Shown: positions 1 to 6,172 of the stretch, piece by piece
Position numbering within the stretch: the first letter of the stretch is position 1
Layout of the letters: each line of letters starts with the position of its first letter
Assembly (NCBI GenBank): GCA_900754775.1
Contig: CAAEDZ010000045.1
Coordinates: 1 to 6,172, forward strand
Source: Clostridia bacterium
Lineage (GTDB): Bacteria > Bacillota_A > Clostridia > Christensenellales > Aristaeellaceae
Reading direction: 5' to 3'
Length of the DNA: 6,172 nucleotides
Notes under the pieces: generated by a model
What the model was told of the DNA's origin: nothing
Databases searched by the model: none
The model's input: the letters and a program-made list of their open reading frames with translations, nothing else
Program-made: the position numbers and the translations under genes

Positions 1-8
1 CCCTCCCC
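1..8 (-). promoter_or_regulatory. Probable ribosome binding site of a further gene beyond the window
   Basis: After the formyltransferase stop the minus strand reads GGTTTGGGGAGGG to the window end. GGGGAGGG resembles the other sites here, so another gene on the same strand probably starts within about 10 bases outside. purD often follows purH in related operons, but its identity cannot be seen. Confidence 0.5.
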
Positions 9-13
9 AAACC

Positions 14-1195
14 TTAGTGGTGGAACAGGCGCACGCCGGTGAAGGCCATGGCCATGCCGTACTTGTTGCAGGTGTCGATCACGTGATCGTCGCGGATGGA
101 GCCGCCGGGCTGCGCCACGTAGGAAACGCCGCTGCGGTGGGCGCGCTCGATGTTGTCGCCGAAGGGGAAGAAGGCGTCGCTGCCCAGCGACACGCCAGTG
201 ACCCCGGCGAGATATGCCTTCTTTTCCTCCGCCGTCAAGGGCTCGGGGCGCACGGTGAAGAAGTTCTGCCAGACCTCGTCGCCCAGCACGTCGCCGCTTT
301 CCTCATTGGAGAGGTAGAGGTCGATGGTGTTGTCGCGCTCGGAGCGGGAGAGAGCGGGACTGAACTGCAGGGCCAGCACTTTCGGATGATGCCTAAGTTG
401 CCAGAGGTCGGCCTTGTTGCCGGCCAAACGGGTGCAGTGTACGCGGGACTGCTGGCCCGCGCCCACGCCGATGGTCTGCCCGCCCACCACGTAGCAGACG
501 GAGTTGGACTGCGTGTACTTGAGGGTGATGAGAGAAATGAGCAGGTCGCGCTTCGCCTCCGCGGGCAGGGTTTTGTTTTCGGTGACGACATTTTCAAGCA
601 GGCTTTCGTTCAGTTCCAGCGCGTTGCGCCCCTGCTCGAAGGTGACGCCAAAGCACATCTTGCGCTCCAGCGCCGCCGGCACGTAATTTTCGTCGATCTC
701 GATGACGTTGTAATTGCCCTTGCGCTTGCGGCCAAGAATTTCCAGCGCTTCCGGCTCGTAGCCGGGGGCGATGACGCCGTCGGACACTTCTTTGGAAATG
801 AGCTTTGCCGTGGCTGCGTCGCAGACGTCGCTCAAGGAGATAAAATCGCCATAGGAGGAAAGGCGGTCGGAGCCGCGGGCGCGCGCGTAGGCGCAGGCGA
901 GGGGGGAAAGTTCCGCCTCGGGGTCGATAAAGTACATCTTGCGCAGCACATCGTCGAGGGGCTCGCCCACGGCGGCGCCGGCGGGGCTGACGTGCTTGAA
1001 CGACGCGGCGGCGGGCATGCCGGTGGCGCGCTTGAGTTCGCTCACCAGCTGCCAGCCGTTGAGCGCGTCGAGGAAGTTGATGTAGCCGGGGCGGCCGGAA
1101 AGCACCTTCAGGGGCAGTTCGCCCTCCTCCATGAAGATGCGGGCGGGCTTCTGGTTGGGGTTCACGCCGTATTTGAGTTCGATCTCTCGCGCCAT
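14..1195 (-). CDS. purH: Stand-alone AICAR formyltransferase (PurH C-terminal domain type)
   Basis: The product is expected to formylate AICAR with 10-formyltetrahydrofolate to give FAICAR (step 9). It has 393 residues, against about 510-590 for bifunctional PurH, and starts directly with the transformylase domain (KYGVNPNQ, 8-15), so the N-terminal cyclohydrolase domain is absent. The catalytic Lys-His pair lies in SFKHVSPAG (65-73; Lys67, His68, corresponding to Lys266-His267 of human ATIC). Further family motifs are KYTQSNSVCY (226-235), GVGAGQQSRVH (243-253), SLGSDAFFPFGDNIERA (336-352), YVAQPGGSIRD (359-369) and the C-terminal GVRLFHH. The ATG at 1195 is chosen because AAGGGAG lies 6 bases upstream. 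Longer starts at 1219 or 1225 fall inside a hairpin and have no ribosome binding site. Nothing suggests decay of a fused ancestor. Confidence 0.95.
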   Translation of the reverse strand: MAREIELKYGVNPNQKPARIFMEEGELPLKVLSGRPGYINFLDALNGWQLVSELKRATGMPAAASFKHVSPAGAAVGEPLDDVLRKMYFIDPEAELSPLACAYARARGSDRLSSYGDFISLSDVCDAATAKLISKEVSDGVIAPGYEPEALEILGRKRKGNYNVIEIDENYVPAALERKMCFGVTFEQGRNALELNESLLENVVTENKTLPAEAKRDLLISLITLKYTQSNSVCYVVGGQTIGVGAGQQSRVHCTRLAGNKADLWQLRHHPKVLALQFSPALSRSERDNTIDLYLSNEESGDVLGDEVWQNFFTVRPEPLTAEEKKAYLAGVTGVSLGSDAFFPFGDNIERAHRSGVSYVAQPGGSIRDDHVIDTCNKYGMAMAFTGVRLFHH

Positions 1196-1201
1196 GCTTC
1201 T

Positions 1202-1208
1202 CTCCCTT
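1202..1208 (-). promoter_or_regulatory. Ribosome binding site deciding the AICAR formyltransferase start
   Basis: AAGGGAG on the minus strand lies 6 bases before the ATG at 1195. It fixes the start after the hairpin and argues against the in-frame GTG at 1225 and ATG at 1219. Confidence 0.8.
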
Positions 1209-1216
1209 TCAAACCA

Positions 1217-1244
1217 CATTCCCACGGTGCGCGCCGCGGGAATG
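1217..1244 (-). other. Intercistronic stem-loop between cyclohydrolase and AICAR formyltransferase genes
   Basis: On the minus strand, CATTCCCGCGG (1244-1234) pairs with CCGTGGGAATG (1227-1217) around a 6-base loop CGCGCA. This gives 11 pairs, of which one is G-U in the minus-strand transcript; the same position would be an A-C mismatch in a plus-strand RNA. The hairpin starts 14 bases after the cyclohydrolase stop and ends 8 bases before the next Shine-Dalgarno site. No run of T follows, so it is not a standard intrinsic terminator. A role in mRNA stability, processing or translation is possible but unproven. Confidence 0.6.
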
Positions 1245-1258
1245 GAAGTCGTATGCTG

Positions 1259-1975
1259 TTATTCGTTGGCGTTGACGATGCGCGTGCGGACTTCGCCGGT
1301 GCGCAGGTCGACGGTGCGCGTCCACAAGGAGACGCGGTTTTCCCTGTCCAGGGCGTTCCACACCGCCTCGGTCAGGCAGTTCACGCAGCCCTCGGGCAGG
1401 CTCACGCGCTCCGGCTCGCCCGCAAAGGAGGGCAGGGGATTGCCGTCGCCTGTGTAGGTGTGGATGAAGCACGCATCCCCGGCCTCCACGCCGTCGTAGG
1501 CGTAGAAGCACTTGAGCGCCGCTTTGCCCTCCGCGTCCGCGGCCTTCAAAACGCTCATCTCCAGCGAAAAATCGCCGTTTTCCAGCGTGGCCATGGCGCT
1601 GATGCGGGGGGTGAAGTTGGGCGCGTCCGGCTCGAAGGTGCGCGTTTTCAGCGCCGAGACGAACGTGCCGCCATTTTGCAGCGCTTCAAACACGGTGTCG
1701 GTCTGGTCGCCGTTGGTGACGATGATTTTGTTTCCCAGCACGCGCACGGGCGCGTAGATGATCAGGGAGGGGTCGGACAGTTTCGAGGGGTCGAAGGCGC
1801 GGGTGCGCAGCCCTTCGCCGTCCTCCACGAACATGCGGTTGCGGCTGTTGACGCTGCGGCCCATGATGAAGTAGGCCAGAAACAGCCGCGTGCCGTCCGG
1901 GGTCTTGCCGGCGAGTATGCCGCGCCCGGGGTAGGAAGTCGCGCCCACAGCCTGGGCGATGGTCAGTTTCTGCAT
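1259..1975 (-). CDS. purO: IMP cyclohydrolase, PurO-type fold
   Basis: The predicted function is the final step of IMP synthesis, ring closure of FAICAR to IMP. The 238 residues resemble the archaeal PurO / IMP cyclohydrolase family rather than the MGS-like N-terminal domain of bacterial PurH. The segments I recognise are SYPGRGI (14-20), FLAYFIMGRSVNSRNR (32-47), TNGDQTDT (87-94) and PNFTPRISA (119-127). It is longer than the roughly 200-residue methanogen enzyme, as I recall for bacterial members. The start at 1975 is preceded by GGAGG with 7 bases of spacing; an extension to 2032 would lie wholly inside purN and is not needed. The 13-bp overlap with purN suggests coupled translation. The neighbouring AICAR formyltransferase, which makes FAICAR, supports the assignment. 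Assigned by motif memory and context, without a profile search. Confidence 0.9.
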   Translation of the reverse strand: MQKLTIAQAVGATSYPGRGILAGKTPDGTRLFLAYFIMGRSVNSRNRMFVEDGEGLRTRAFDPSKLSDPSLIIYAPVRVLGNKIIVTNGDQTDTVFEALQNGGTFVSALKTRTFEPDAPNFTPRISAMATLENGDFSLEMSVLKAADAEGKAALKCFYAYDGVEAGDACFIHTYTGDGNPLPSFAGEPERVSLPEGCVNCLTEAVWNALDRENRVSLWTRTVDLRTGEVRTRIVNANE

Positions 1976-2577
1976 CGTTTTTCCTCCAGTTCCTTTGCCA
2001 CCATTTCCGCCGCGCGGGGCAGAAGCTGCCATTCGGCCTGCTCCATCACGCGGCGCTGCAATACCTCGGGCGTGTCGCCCGGCTCGATCTCCACGGCCTT
2101 TTGCAGAAGGATGCGGCCGCCGTCGGGGACCTCGTTGACCAGATGCACCGTCGCGCCCGTCACCTTCACGCCGTAGGCAAGCGCCGCCTCGTGGACGTGC
2201 AGGCCGTAAAAGCCCTTGCCGCAGAACGCGGGGATCAGCGACGGGTGAACGTTGAGAATGCGGTCGGGATAGTTCTGCACAAACTCTTTGGAGAGGATGG
2301 CCATGAATCCGGCCAAAATCAGCATTTCCACATCGTGCGCTCGCAAAATATCCAGCATGCGCGCCTCAAAGGCCTCGCGCGCCTCGCCCTTTTCCCGCTG
2401 GCAGACCGCCGAGGGGATGCCGGATCGCTCCGCGCGCTTGAGCGCGTAAGCGTCCGCGCGGTTGGAAAGCACCAGACAGATGTCCACATGCGGCATTTTG
2501 CCCGCGCAGGAGGCGTCGATGAGCGCCTGCAAATTCGTGCCGCCGCCGGAGACGAGTACCGCCGTCCTTACGCTCAT
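1963..2577 (-). CDS. purN: PurN, GAR transformylase (10-formyl-THF dependent)
   Basis: Phosphoribosylglycinamide formyltransferase transfers a formyl group from 10-formyltetrahydrofolate to GAR (step 3). The chosen product has 204 residues, typical of PurN. An upstream in-frame extension to 2694 would add about 39 arginine-rich residues that are only the shadow of the purM 3' end, so it is rejected. The substrate phosphate loop is SGGGTNLQ (10-17). The catalytic triad of the family (Asn-His-Asp; E. coli Asn106, His108, Asp144) is represented by Asn109 and His111 in ILNVHPSLIPAF (107-118) and Asp152 in VPDGG. AGFM (89-92) is a folate-site segment. The ATG at 2577 overlaps the purM stop as ATGA, with a GGTGGAG-like site about 5 bases upstream. 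The gene overlaps the following cyclohydrolase gene by 13 bp. Confidence 0.96.
   Translation of the reverse strand: MSVRTAVLVSGGGTNLQALIDASCAGKMPHVDICLVLSNRADAYALKRAERSGIPSAVCQREKGEAREAFEARMLDILRAHDVEMLILAGFMAILSKEFVQNYPDRILNVHPSLIPAFCGKGFYGLHVHEAALAYGVKVTGATVHLVNEVPDGGRILLQKAVEIEPGDTPEVLQRRVMEQAEWQLLPRAAEMVAKELEEKRCRN
1983..1987 (-). promoter_or_regulatory. Ribosome binding site of the cyclohydrolase gene, inside the purN 3' end
   Basis: GGAGG lies 7 bases before the ATG at 1975. It is formed by the purN codons for Leu-Glu-Glu, so ribosomes finishing purN pass directly over it. Confidence 0.8.
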
Positions 2578-3608
2578 GCCAGCTCCACCCCTTCGTCGCC
2601 GGGAACGACTTCGCCGAGGATGTAGGCGCCTTCGCCCGCCGCGCGCAGCGCGCGCACGGCTTCGTCGGCCTCCGTTTGCGGCACGATGGCGCACATGCCC
2701 ACGCCCATGTTGAAGGTGTTGAACATGTCGCGCTCGGGGATGCCGCCCAATTTGGCCAGCATGGCGAAGATGGGCGGGGTCTGAACGTTCTTTTTTGCGA
2801 TGCGCGCCGTCAGGCCCGAGGGCAGGGCGCGGGGGATGTTTTCGTAGAAGCCGCCGCCGGTGATGTGGCAGACAGAGCGCACATGCACTTTCTTCATCAG
2901 CGCGAGTATGGGCTTCACATAGATGCGCGTGGGCGTCAGAAGCGCCTCGCCGACGCGCATGCCCAGTTCGTCGGAAAAGATACTCAAATCGCGGTTCTCC
3001 ACATCGAACACGCGGCGCACCAGCGAAAAGCCGTTGGAGTGCAGTCCGGAGGAGGGCAGGGCGATGAGAACGTCGCCCGCCTGCACGCGTTCGCGGTCGA
3101 GTATCTTTGCGCGATCGACCACGCCGACGCTGAAACCGGCCAGATCGTACTCATCTTCCGGGTAGAAGCCGGGCATTTCGGCGGTCTCGCCGCCCACCAG
3201 CGCGCAACCGGCCTGCACGCAGCCCTCGCTGACGCCCTTGACGATGTCGGCGATGCGCTCAGGCACGTTCTTGCCGCAGGCGATGTAGTCGAGGAACAGC
3301 AACGGCTTTGCCCCGCAGCAGACCACGTCGTTGACGCACATGGCCACGCAGTCGATGCCCACGGTGTCGTGCTTGTCCATCAGAAAGGCGATCTTCAGCT
3401 TCGTGCCCACGCCGTCCGTGCCGGAGACCAGCACCGGGCGGGAAATGCCCGTCAGGTCCATCTCGAACAGGCCGCCGAAGCCGCCGATGCCTTCCAGCAC
3501 GCCGGGGATGGCCGTGCTGGATACGTGCTTTTTCATCAGTTCCACGGCGCGGTATCCGGCGGTGATGTCCACGCCGGCCTGCTTGTAGCTCTCACTGGCG
3601 CTTTTCAT
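2574..3608 (-). CDS. purM: PurM, AIR synthetase (FGAM cyclo-ligase)
   Basis: Phosphoribosylformylglycinamidine cyclo-ligase closes the imidazole ring of FGAM with ATP to form AIR. The 344-residue length is normal for PurM. Landmarks of this PurM/PurL/ThiL-type ATP-binding superfamily are SGTDGVGTKL (62-71), MCVNDVVCCGAKPLLFLDY (90-108), GGETAEMPGFY (139-149), GLHSNGFSLVR (188-198), HITGGGFYENIPR (248-260) and FNMGVGM (299-305). All are intact. The ATG at 3608 has GGAGG with 7 bases of spacing, placed inside the last codons of purF, and overlaps the purF stop as ATGA. Its own stop overlaps the purN start in the same way, so PurF, PurM and PurN are likely translationally coupled. Confidence 0.97.
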   Translation of the reverse strand: MKSASESYKQAGVDITAGYRAVELMKKHVSSTAIPGVLEGIGGFGGLFEMDLTGISRPVLVSGTDGVGTKLKIAFLMDKHDTVGIDCVAMCVNDVVCCGAKPLLFLDYIACGKNVPERIADIVKGVSEGCVQAGCALVGGETAEMPGFYPEDEYDLAGFSVGVVDRAKILDRERVQAGDVLIALPSSGLHSNGFSLVRRVFDVENRDLSIFSDELGMRVGEALLTPTRIYVKPILALMKKVHVRSVCHITGGGFYENIPRALPSGLTARIAKKNVQTPPIFAMLAKLGGIPERDMFNTFNMGVGMCAIVPQTEADEAVRALRAAGEGAYILGEVVPGDEGVELA

Positions 3609-5032
3609 GCTTCAGCCTCCGAGATCTTGCGCTCGTACTTGTTCTTGGTGCAGCCCACCGGCGGCTCCACGGGGTAATTGCCGTCGAAGCAGGCGGTGCA
3701 GAAGCCGTGGGAATTGTCAGCCAGCTTCTTGGCGCTCTCGCAGCTCAGATAGCCGAGGGAATCCGCGCCGATGATCTGGCAAATTTCCTCGATGGAATGC
3801 TTGCAGGCGATCAGTTTGTCGCGGCTGTCGATGTCGGTGCCGAAGTAGCAGGGGTTCATGAACGGCGGCGCGGAGGAGCGCATGTGCACTTCCGTCGCTC
3901 CCGCCTCGCGCAGCAGACGCACGATGCGCGCGCAGGTGGTGCCGCGCACGATGGAATCGTCCACCAGCACCACGCGCTTGCCCTTCACCGTGGCCGCCAC
4001 GGGATTCAACTTGATGCGCACGAGGTTTTCGCGCTCGGACTGCGTGGGTTGAATGAACGTGCGGGCGATGTACTTGCTCTTGATAAAGCCGATGCCGTAG
4101 GGGATGCCGCTCTGCCGCGCGTAGCCCAGCGCCGCGTCGAGGCCGCTGTCCGGCACGCCGATGACCACGTCGGCCTGCACGGGGTGTTCCAGCGCCAGGA
4201 ACGCCCCGGCGCGCACGCGCGCCACGTGGACGCTCGAACCGTCGATCACGGAATCCGGGCGGGCAAAGTAGATGTACTCGAACACGCAGGAGGCTTTCTC
4301 CGCCTCGCCCACGTGCGTGCGGTCGGAGCGCATGCCGTCCTTGTCCACCACCACGATCTCGCCCGGCTCCAGATCGCGCACCAGATGCGCGCCGATGGCG
4401 TCCAGAGCGCAGCTCTCCGAGGCGAAGATGGTGCTGTTGCCCAGCTGCCCGATGCACAGGGGGCGGAAGCCGTGCGGGTCGCGGGCGGCGATCAATTTGC
4501 TCGGCGACATGATGACCAGCGAATACGCGCCCTTTAAGTGATCCATCGCCCGGCACACGGCCTCCTCGATGGACTTCGAGTGGATGCGCTCGCGGGTGAT
4601 GGCGTAGGTGATGACCTCGGTATCCGAGGTGGTGTGGAAGATGGAGCCCTCCATCTCAAAGGCGGAGCGCAGGTCGGCGGCGTTGGTCAAAGCGCCGTTG
4701 TGCGCCAGCGCCATGCGGCCCTTGATGTGGTTGACCACCAGCGGCTGGGCGTTGAGGCGGGGGTCGGTGCCCATGGTGCCGTAGCGCACATGCGCCACGG
4801 CCATCTGTCCCGTGCCCAGCGAATGCAGGGCCTCGGGGGTGAAGATGTCGCTGACCAGCCCCGCGCCCTTGTGACAGTGGATGACGCCGTCGTCGTTGAT
4901 GGCGATGCCGCAGCTTTCCTGGCCGCGATGCTGCAAGGCGTAGAGTCCATAATAGCACAGCGAGGCGACGTCCAGACCATCGCGGCTGTAAACGCCGAAC
5001 ACGCCGCATTCCTCATGCAGTTCGTTATACAT
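3605..5032 (-). CDS. purF: PurF, amidophosphoribosyltransferase ([4Fe-4S] type)
   Basis: This is the committed first step: glutamine-dependent conversion of PRPP to phosphoribosylamine, normally feedback-inhibited by purine nucleotides. The 475 residues hold an N-terminal Ntn glutaminase domain followed by a type I phosphoribosyltransferase domain. Cys9 (HEECGVFG) would become the N-terminal nucleophile after removal of an 8-residue propeptide. HVRYGT (81-86), HNG (111-113) and SDTE (136-139) are the glutamine-site motifs. The PRPP loop VVLVDDSIVRGTT is at 354-366. Cys249, Cys395, Cys445 and Cys448 match the four iron-sulphur ligands of Bacillus subtilis PurF, so a [4Fe-4S] cluster is expected; E. 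coli-type enzymes lack it. The start at 5032 is chosen because GAGGG sits 6 bases upstream. Another ATG 4 bases upstream is out of frame and lies only 2 bases from that site. The stop overlaps purM by ATGA. Confidence 0.97.
   Translation of the reverse strand: MYNELHEECGVFGVYSRDGLDVASLCYYGLYALQHRGQESCGIAINDDGVIHCHKGAGLVSDIFTPEALHSLGTGQMAVAHVRYGTMGTDPRLNAQPLVVNHIKGRMALAHNGALTNAADLRSAFEMEGSIFHTTSDTEVITYAITRERIHSKSIEEAVCRAMDHLKGAYSLVIMSPSKLIAARDPHGFRPLCIGQLGNSTIFASESCALDAIGAHLVRDLEPGEIVVVDKDGMRSDRTHVGEAEKASCVFEYIYFARPDSVIDGSSVHVARVRAGAFLALEHPVQADVVIGVPDSGLDAALGYARQSGIPYGIGFIKSKYIARTFIQPTQSERENLVRIKLNPVAATVKGKRVVLVDDSIVRGTTCARIVRLLREAGATEVHMRSSAPPFMNPCYFGTDIDSRDKLIACKHSIEEICQIIGADSLGYLSCESAKKLADNSHGFCTACFDGNYPVEPPVGCTKNKYERKISEAEA
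3616..3620 (-). promoter_or_regulatory. Ribosome binding site of purM, inside the purF 3' end
   Basis: GGAGG lies 7 bases before the purM ATG at 3608, within the final codons of purF. It supports that start and the coupling through the ATGA overlap. Confidence 0.8.
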
Positions 5033-5038
5033 ACATTT

Positions 5039-5043
5039 CCCTC
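5039..5043 (-). promoter_or_regulatory. Ribosome binding site deciding the purF start
   Basis: GAGGG lies 6 bases before the ATG at 5032 but only 2 bases before the overlapping out-of-frame ATG at 5036. This favours the 5032 start, which places the nucleophile at Cys9 after a short propeptide. Confidence 0.75.
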
Positions 5044-5044
5044 T

Positions 5045-5755
5045 TTATTCGCCCATCAGGCGGCGCAGGATCTCGTGGTAGGCGTCCTCGACGTGGCCGA
5101 GGTCGCGGCGGAAGCGGTCCTTGTCCAGCTTTTCGCCGGTGGCGCTGTCCCAGAAGCGGCAGGTGTCCGGGGAAATTTCATCCGCCAGCACGATGGTGCC
5201 GTCCGCCAGACGGCCAAACTCCAATTTGAAGTCGATCAGTTCGATGCCCAGATCCTTGAGATAGGCGGAAAGCACTTCGTTGACCTTCAGCGCGTACTGG
5301 CTGATGAGTTTCAATTCTTCCTCTGTGCAGTACTCCATGGCAAGGATGTGGTACTCGTTGACCATCGGGTCGCCCAACTCGTCGTCCTTGTAGCAGAACT
5401 CCAGCACGGTCTTTTTCATCTTCGTGCCTTCGGCAAGGCCGAGGCGCTTGGCCAAGGAACCGGCGGCGATGTTGCGCACGATGACCTCCAAAGGCACGAT
5501 GGAAACGCGCTTGACCGCCGTCTCGCGCGGGGAAAGCTCCTCCACAAAGTGCGTGGGAACGCCGTTTTTCTCCAGGAGCTTCATCAGGTGGTTGGTCACG
5601 CGGTTGTTGATCTCGCCCTTGCCGGCGATGGTACCCTTTTTCAGGCCGTTGAAGGCGGTGGCGTCGTCCTTGTAATCGACGATCAGCAGGGAGGGGTCGT
5701 TCGTCTCGTAAACCTTCTTGGCCTTGCCTTCGTACAACAAATTGGTCTTTTCCAT
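5045..5755 (-). CDS. purC: PurC, SAICAR synthetase
   Basis: Phosphoribosylaminoimidazole-succinocarboxamide synthase joins CAIR and aspartate using ATP to give SAICAR, acting directly after PurE. The 236-residue product matches the usual length of bacterial single-domain PurC (about 235-240). Visible motifs in order are [10 protein letters not shown] (7-16, ATP-binding glycine-rich strand), KDDATAFNG (29-37), KGEINN (46-51), PLEVIVRN (88-95), DPMVNEYH (129-136), [10 protein letters not shown] (172-181) and [14 protein letters not shown] (190-203, the SAICAR synthetase signature with metal and ATP ligands). The ATG at 5755 is preceded by AGGAGGG with 4-6 bases of spacing. That site begins right after the purE stop, so the two genes are almost certainly cotranscribed and probably translated in succession. 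No internal disruption is seen. Confidence 0.97.
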   Translation of the reverse strand: MEKTNLLYEGKAKKVYETNDPSLLIVDYKDDATAFNGLKKGTIAGKGEINNRVTNHLMKLLEKNGVPTHFVEELSPRETAVKRVSIVPLEVIVRNIAAGSLAKRLGLAEGTKMKKTVLEFCYKDDELGDPMVNEYHILAMEYCTEEELKLISQYALKVNEVLSAYLKDLGIELIDFKLEFGRLADGTIVLADEISPDTCRFWDSATGEKLDKDRFRRDLGHVEDAYHEILRRLMGE

Positions 5756-5759
5756 GGTG

Positions 5760-5766
5760 CCCTCCT
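5760..5766 (-). promoter_or_regulatory. Ribosome binding site of purC
   Basis: AGGAGGG starts one base after the purE stop codon and ends 4 bases before the purC ATG. It occupies most of the 12-bp gap, which leaves no room for a separate promoter or terminator. Confidence 0.85.
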
Positions 5767-5767
5767 G

Positions 5768-6172
<405 letters not shown>

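Noticed and set aside
14..1195. Formyltransferase as a truncated, broken bifunctional purH
   Set aside because: It has its own start and ribosome binding site, an intact transformylase domain with catalytic residues, and no remnant of an MGS-like cyclohydrolase domain upstream; the cyclohydrolase role is filled by the adjacent gene.
1217..1244. Stem-loop as a rho-independent terminator
   Set aside because: No T-run follows the stem on the minus strand; it is followed at once by the ribosome binding site and the formyltransferase start.
17..2176. 719-codon plus-strand open frame as a real gene
   Set aside because: It lies opposite two complete recognised pur genes and part of purN, has Ala/Gly/Val/His-rich low-information sequence typical of the reverse of GC-rich codons, and shows no family motif.
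2676..3677. 333-codon plus-strand open frame
   Set aside because: It is codon-aligned antisense to purM, runs on into the end of purF, and has the same shadow composition.
3707..4556. Long open frames on both strands within purF (plus 3707-4537, minus 3717-4556)
   Set aside because: Both are out-of-frame shadows of the well-supported purF; the minus one is arginine-rich frame-shifted sequence.
5025..5036. Three-codon micro-ORF ATG TAT GTA TAA overlapping the purF start
   Set aside because: Its ATG is only 2 bases from the ribosome binding site, too close for efficient initiation, and a 3-codon frame of this kind easily arises by chance.

Overview
The window is one stretch of a de novo purine (IMP) biosynthesis operon, with every gene on the minus strand. 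In transcription order, from high to low coordinates, it reads purE (5' end cut by the window edge), purC, purF, purM, purN, a PurO-type IMP cyclohydrolase, and a stand-alone AICAR formyltransferase equivalent to the C-terminal half of PurH. I see no mobile element, CRISPR array, RNA gene, operon promoter or complete terminator, and no stretch over 300 bases lacks a gene.

The sequence is GC-rich (about 60 % by eye). Shine-Dalgarno sequences are strong and close to AGGAGG. PurF is of the Bacillus/clostridial type, with a short propeptide and four [4Fe-4S] cysteines. Together with the compact purECFMN order and the split of PurH into two proteins, this points to a GC-rich anaerobic member of the Firmicutes (Clostridia, for example an oscillospiraceal or christensenellal lineage). 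This placement is an inference from gene content and protein style, not from a marker gene.

Layout: purE 5768-6172 (partial), purC 5045-5755, purF 3605-5032, purM 2574-3608, purN 1963-2577, IMP cyclohydrolase 1259-1975, AICAR formyltransferase 14-1195. Spacing is very tight: 12-bp gaps between purE/purC and purC/purF, ATGA overlaps at purF/purM and purM/purN, and a 13-bp overlap at purN/cyclohydrolase. The one real intergenic gap is the 63 bp before the formyltransferase. It holds an 11-bp stem-loop that is better paired in the minus-strand transcript than in the opposite strand. The first 13 bases of the window look like the ribosome binding site of another gene just outside, so the operon probably continues.

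The seven products cover step 1 (PurF), step 3 (PurN), step 5 (PurM), N5-CAIR to CAIR (PurE), SAICAR synthesis (PurC), and the last two steps from AICAR to IMP. PurD, PurL/PurQ/PurS, PurK and PurB are not in the window. The most noteworthy feature is that the last two steps, normally done by one bifunctional PurH, are here encoded by two adjacent genes: an archaeal-type PurO-fold cyclohydrolase and a transformylase without its usual N-terminal cyclohydrolase domain. To my knowledge this arrangement already exists in some Clostridia. I do not see an undescribed system here.
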